Position numbers and translations under genes: made by a program
In this document: one piece after another, positions 5,992 to 6,353 of the stretch
Numbering within the stretch: position 1 is the first letter of the stretch
Layout of the letters: the number at the start of each line of letters is the position of its first letter
Assembly: GCA_030147325.1 (NCBI GenBank)
Contig: JASLAA010000207.1
Span: forward strand, 1 to 6,353
Length of the DNA: 6,353 nt
Direction of reading: 5' to 3'
Source of the DNA: Arthrobacter sp.
GTDB lineage: Bacteria > Actinomycetota > Actinomycetes > Actinomycetales > Micrococcaceae
Notes under the pieces: model-generated
Told to the model about the DNA's origin: nothing
The model's input: only the letters and a program-made list of their open reading frames with translations
Database searches by the model: none

Positions 5992-6353
5992 ACAGCCTAC
6001 GAACCGCCGGCCCTTCCACTGTCCTGGCAGCAAGGACGCCTCCCGGGTCGACCCACGACCGGGAGGAGAAGCGCAGGCGGGTTCTCGGGATCCTCGACCG
6101 GGCGGGTGCCGATTCGCTGCTCCTGACGTCGCAGACGGCACTCGCCTGGTACCTGGACGGCAGTCGCATCCATGTAAGCCTTGCAGGCGACCCTGTGGCG
6201 GCCCTGCTGGTGAACCGCGACGGTGATCATCTGGTGACCTACAACAACGAGTCGGAGCGGCTCTCCCAGGAGGAGATCCCCCCCGGGGTGGCCGTGCTGA
6301 GTGCGCCCTGGTACTCGGACCTGCGCGACGTCACCGCCTGGTTCAGCCCGAAT
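5988..6353 (+). CDS. M24-family (prolidase/creatinase-like) protein, N-terminal part
   Basis: The reading frame is open from ATG 5988 to the window end (122 residues seen), so the protein is cut off. The start codon overlaps the fusion gene's stop (ATGA, 5988-5991), and GAGGGAG at 5977-5983 is a good ribosome-binding site, so translation is probably coupled. After a polar leader of about 25 residues, the sequence matches the creatinase_N type domain that precedes the catalytic 'pita-bread' domain of M24 enzymes. Landmarks are RRVLGILDRAGADSLLLTS (31-49), ALAWYLDGSRIHVS (51-64), AALLVNRDGDHLVTYNNESERL (71-92) and QEEIPPGV (94-101). Family members are metallo-aminopeptidases, prolidases or creatinase-type amidinohydrolases. 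The metal ligands would lie beyond the window, so activity cannot be judged. Its place in a sugar locus suggests a substrate other than general peptides, but that is inference. Confidence 0.8.
   Translation, partial: MNSLRTAGPSTVLAARTPPGSTHDREEKRRRVLGILDRAGADSLLLTSQTALAWYLDGSRIHVSLAGDPVAALLVNRDGDHLVTYNNESERLSQEEIPPGVAVLSAPWYSDLRDVTAWFSPN

Noticed and set aside
1..6353. Search for mobile elements, CRISPR repeats, tRNA or other RNA genes
   Set aside because: I saw no transposase or integrase motifs, no regularly spaced direct repeats and no cloverleaf-like sequence. Coding sequence fills nearly the whole window.

Overview
The window is GC-rich, gene-dense DNA whose codon use and protein types suggest an actinobacterium, probably an Arthrobacter-like member of the Micrococcales. 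This placement is an inference from composition and protein style; there is no rRNA or marker gene here. It looks like a section of a carbohydrate uptake and catabolism locus. No stretch of more than about 120 bases lacks a gene.

Layout: (1) 1-111, the last 36 codons of a MalG-type ABC sugar permease. (2) 153-1457, a lipoprotein sugar-binding protein that completes the transporter's external part. (3) 1472-1511, a strong hairpin serving as a bidirectional terminator between convergent genes. (4) 1510-2607 on the minus strand, a Gfo/Idh/MocA oxidoreductase in which the usual Glu-Lys-Pro motif reads Glu-Thr-Pro. (5) 2608-2720, a divergent intergenic region with a 15-bp palindrome. (6) 2721-3842, an alpha/beta hydrolase with a visible Ser-Asp-His triad, probably a carbohydrate esterase. 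(7) 3843-3963, a regulatory gap with a near-perfect LacI-family operator (GAGAAAACGCTTTCTC). (8) 3964-5991, a 675-residue protein joining a canonical Gfo/Idh/MocA oxidoreductase to a PmoA-like (DUF6807) domain. (9) From 5988 past the window end, the N-terminal part of an M24-family (prolidase/creatinase-like) protein, overlapping the fusion gene by four bases.

A plausible joint role is that the ABC system imports an oligosaccharide or modified sugar, the hydrolase removes ester groups, and the NAD(P)-dependent oxidoreductases oxidise or rearrange the sugar. The PmoA-like domain would act on the same or the next intermediate. A LacI-family repressor encoded outside the window probably controls at least the fusion gene and the M24 gene. 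The substrate cannot be read from the sequence.

The most interesting points are the oxidoreductase-PmoA fusion, its translational overlap with an M24 gene under a LacI-type operator, and the second oxidoreductase with an altered catalytic motif. I did not find a defence system, mobile element, CRISPR array or RNA gene.
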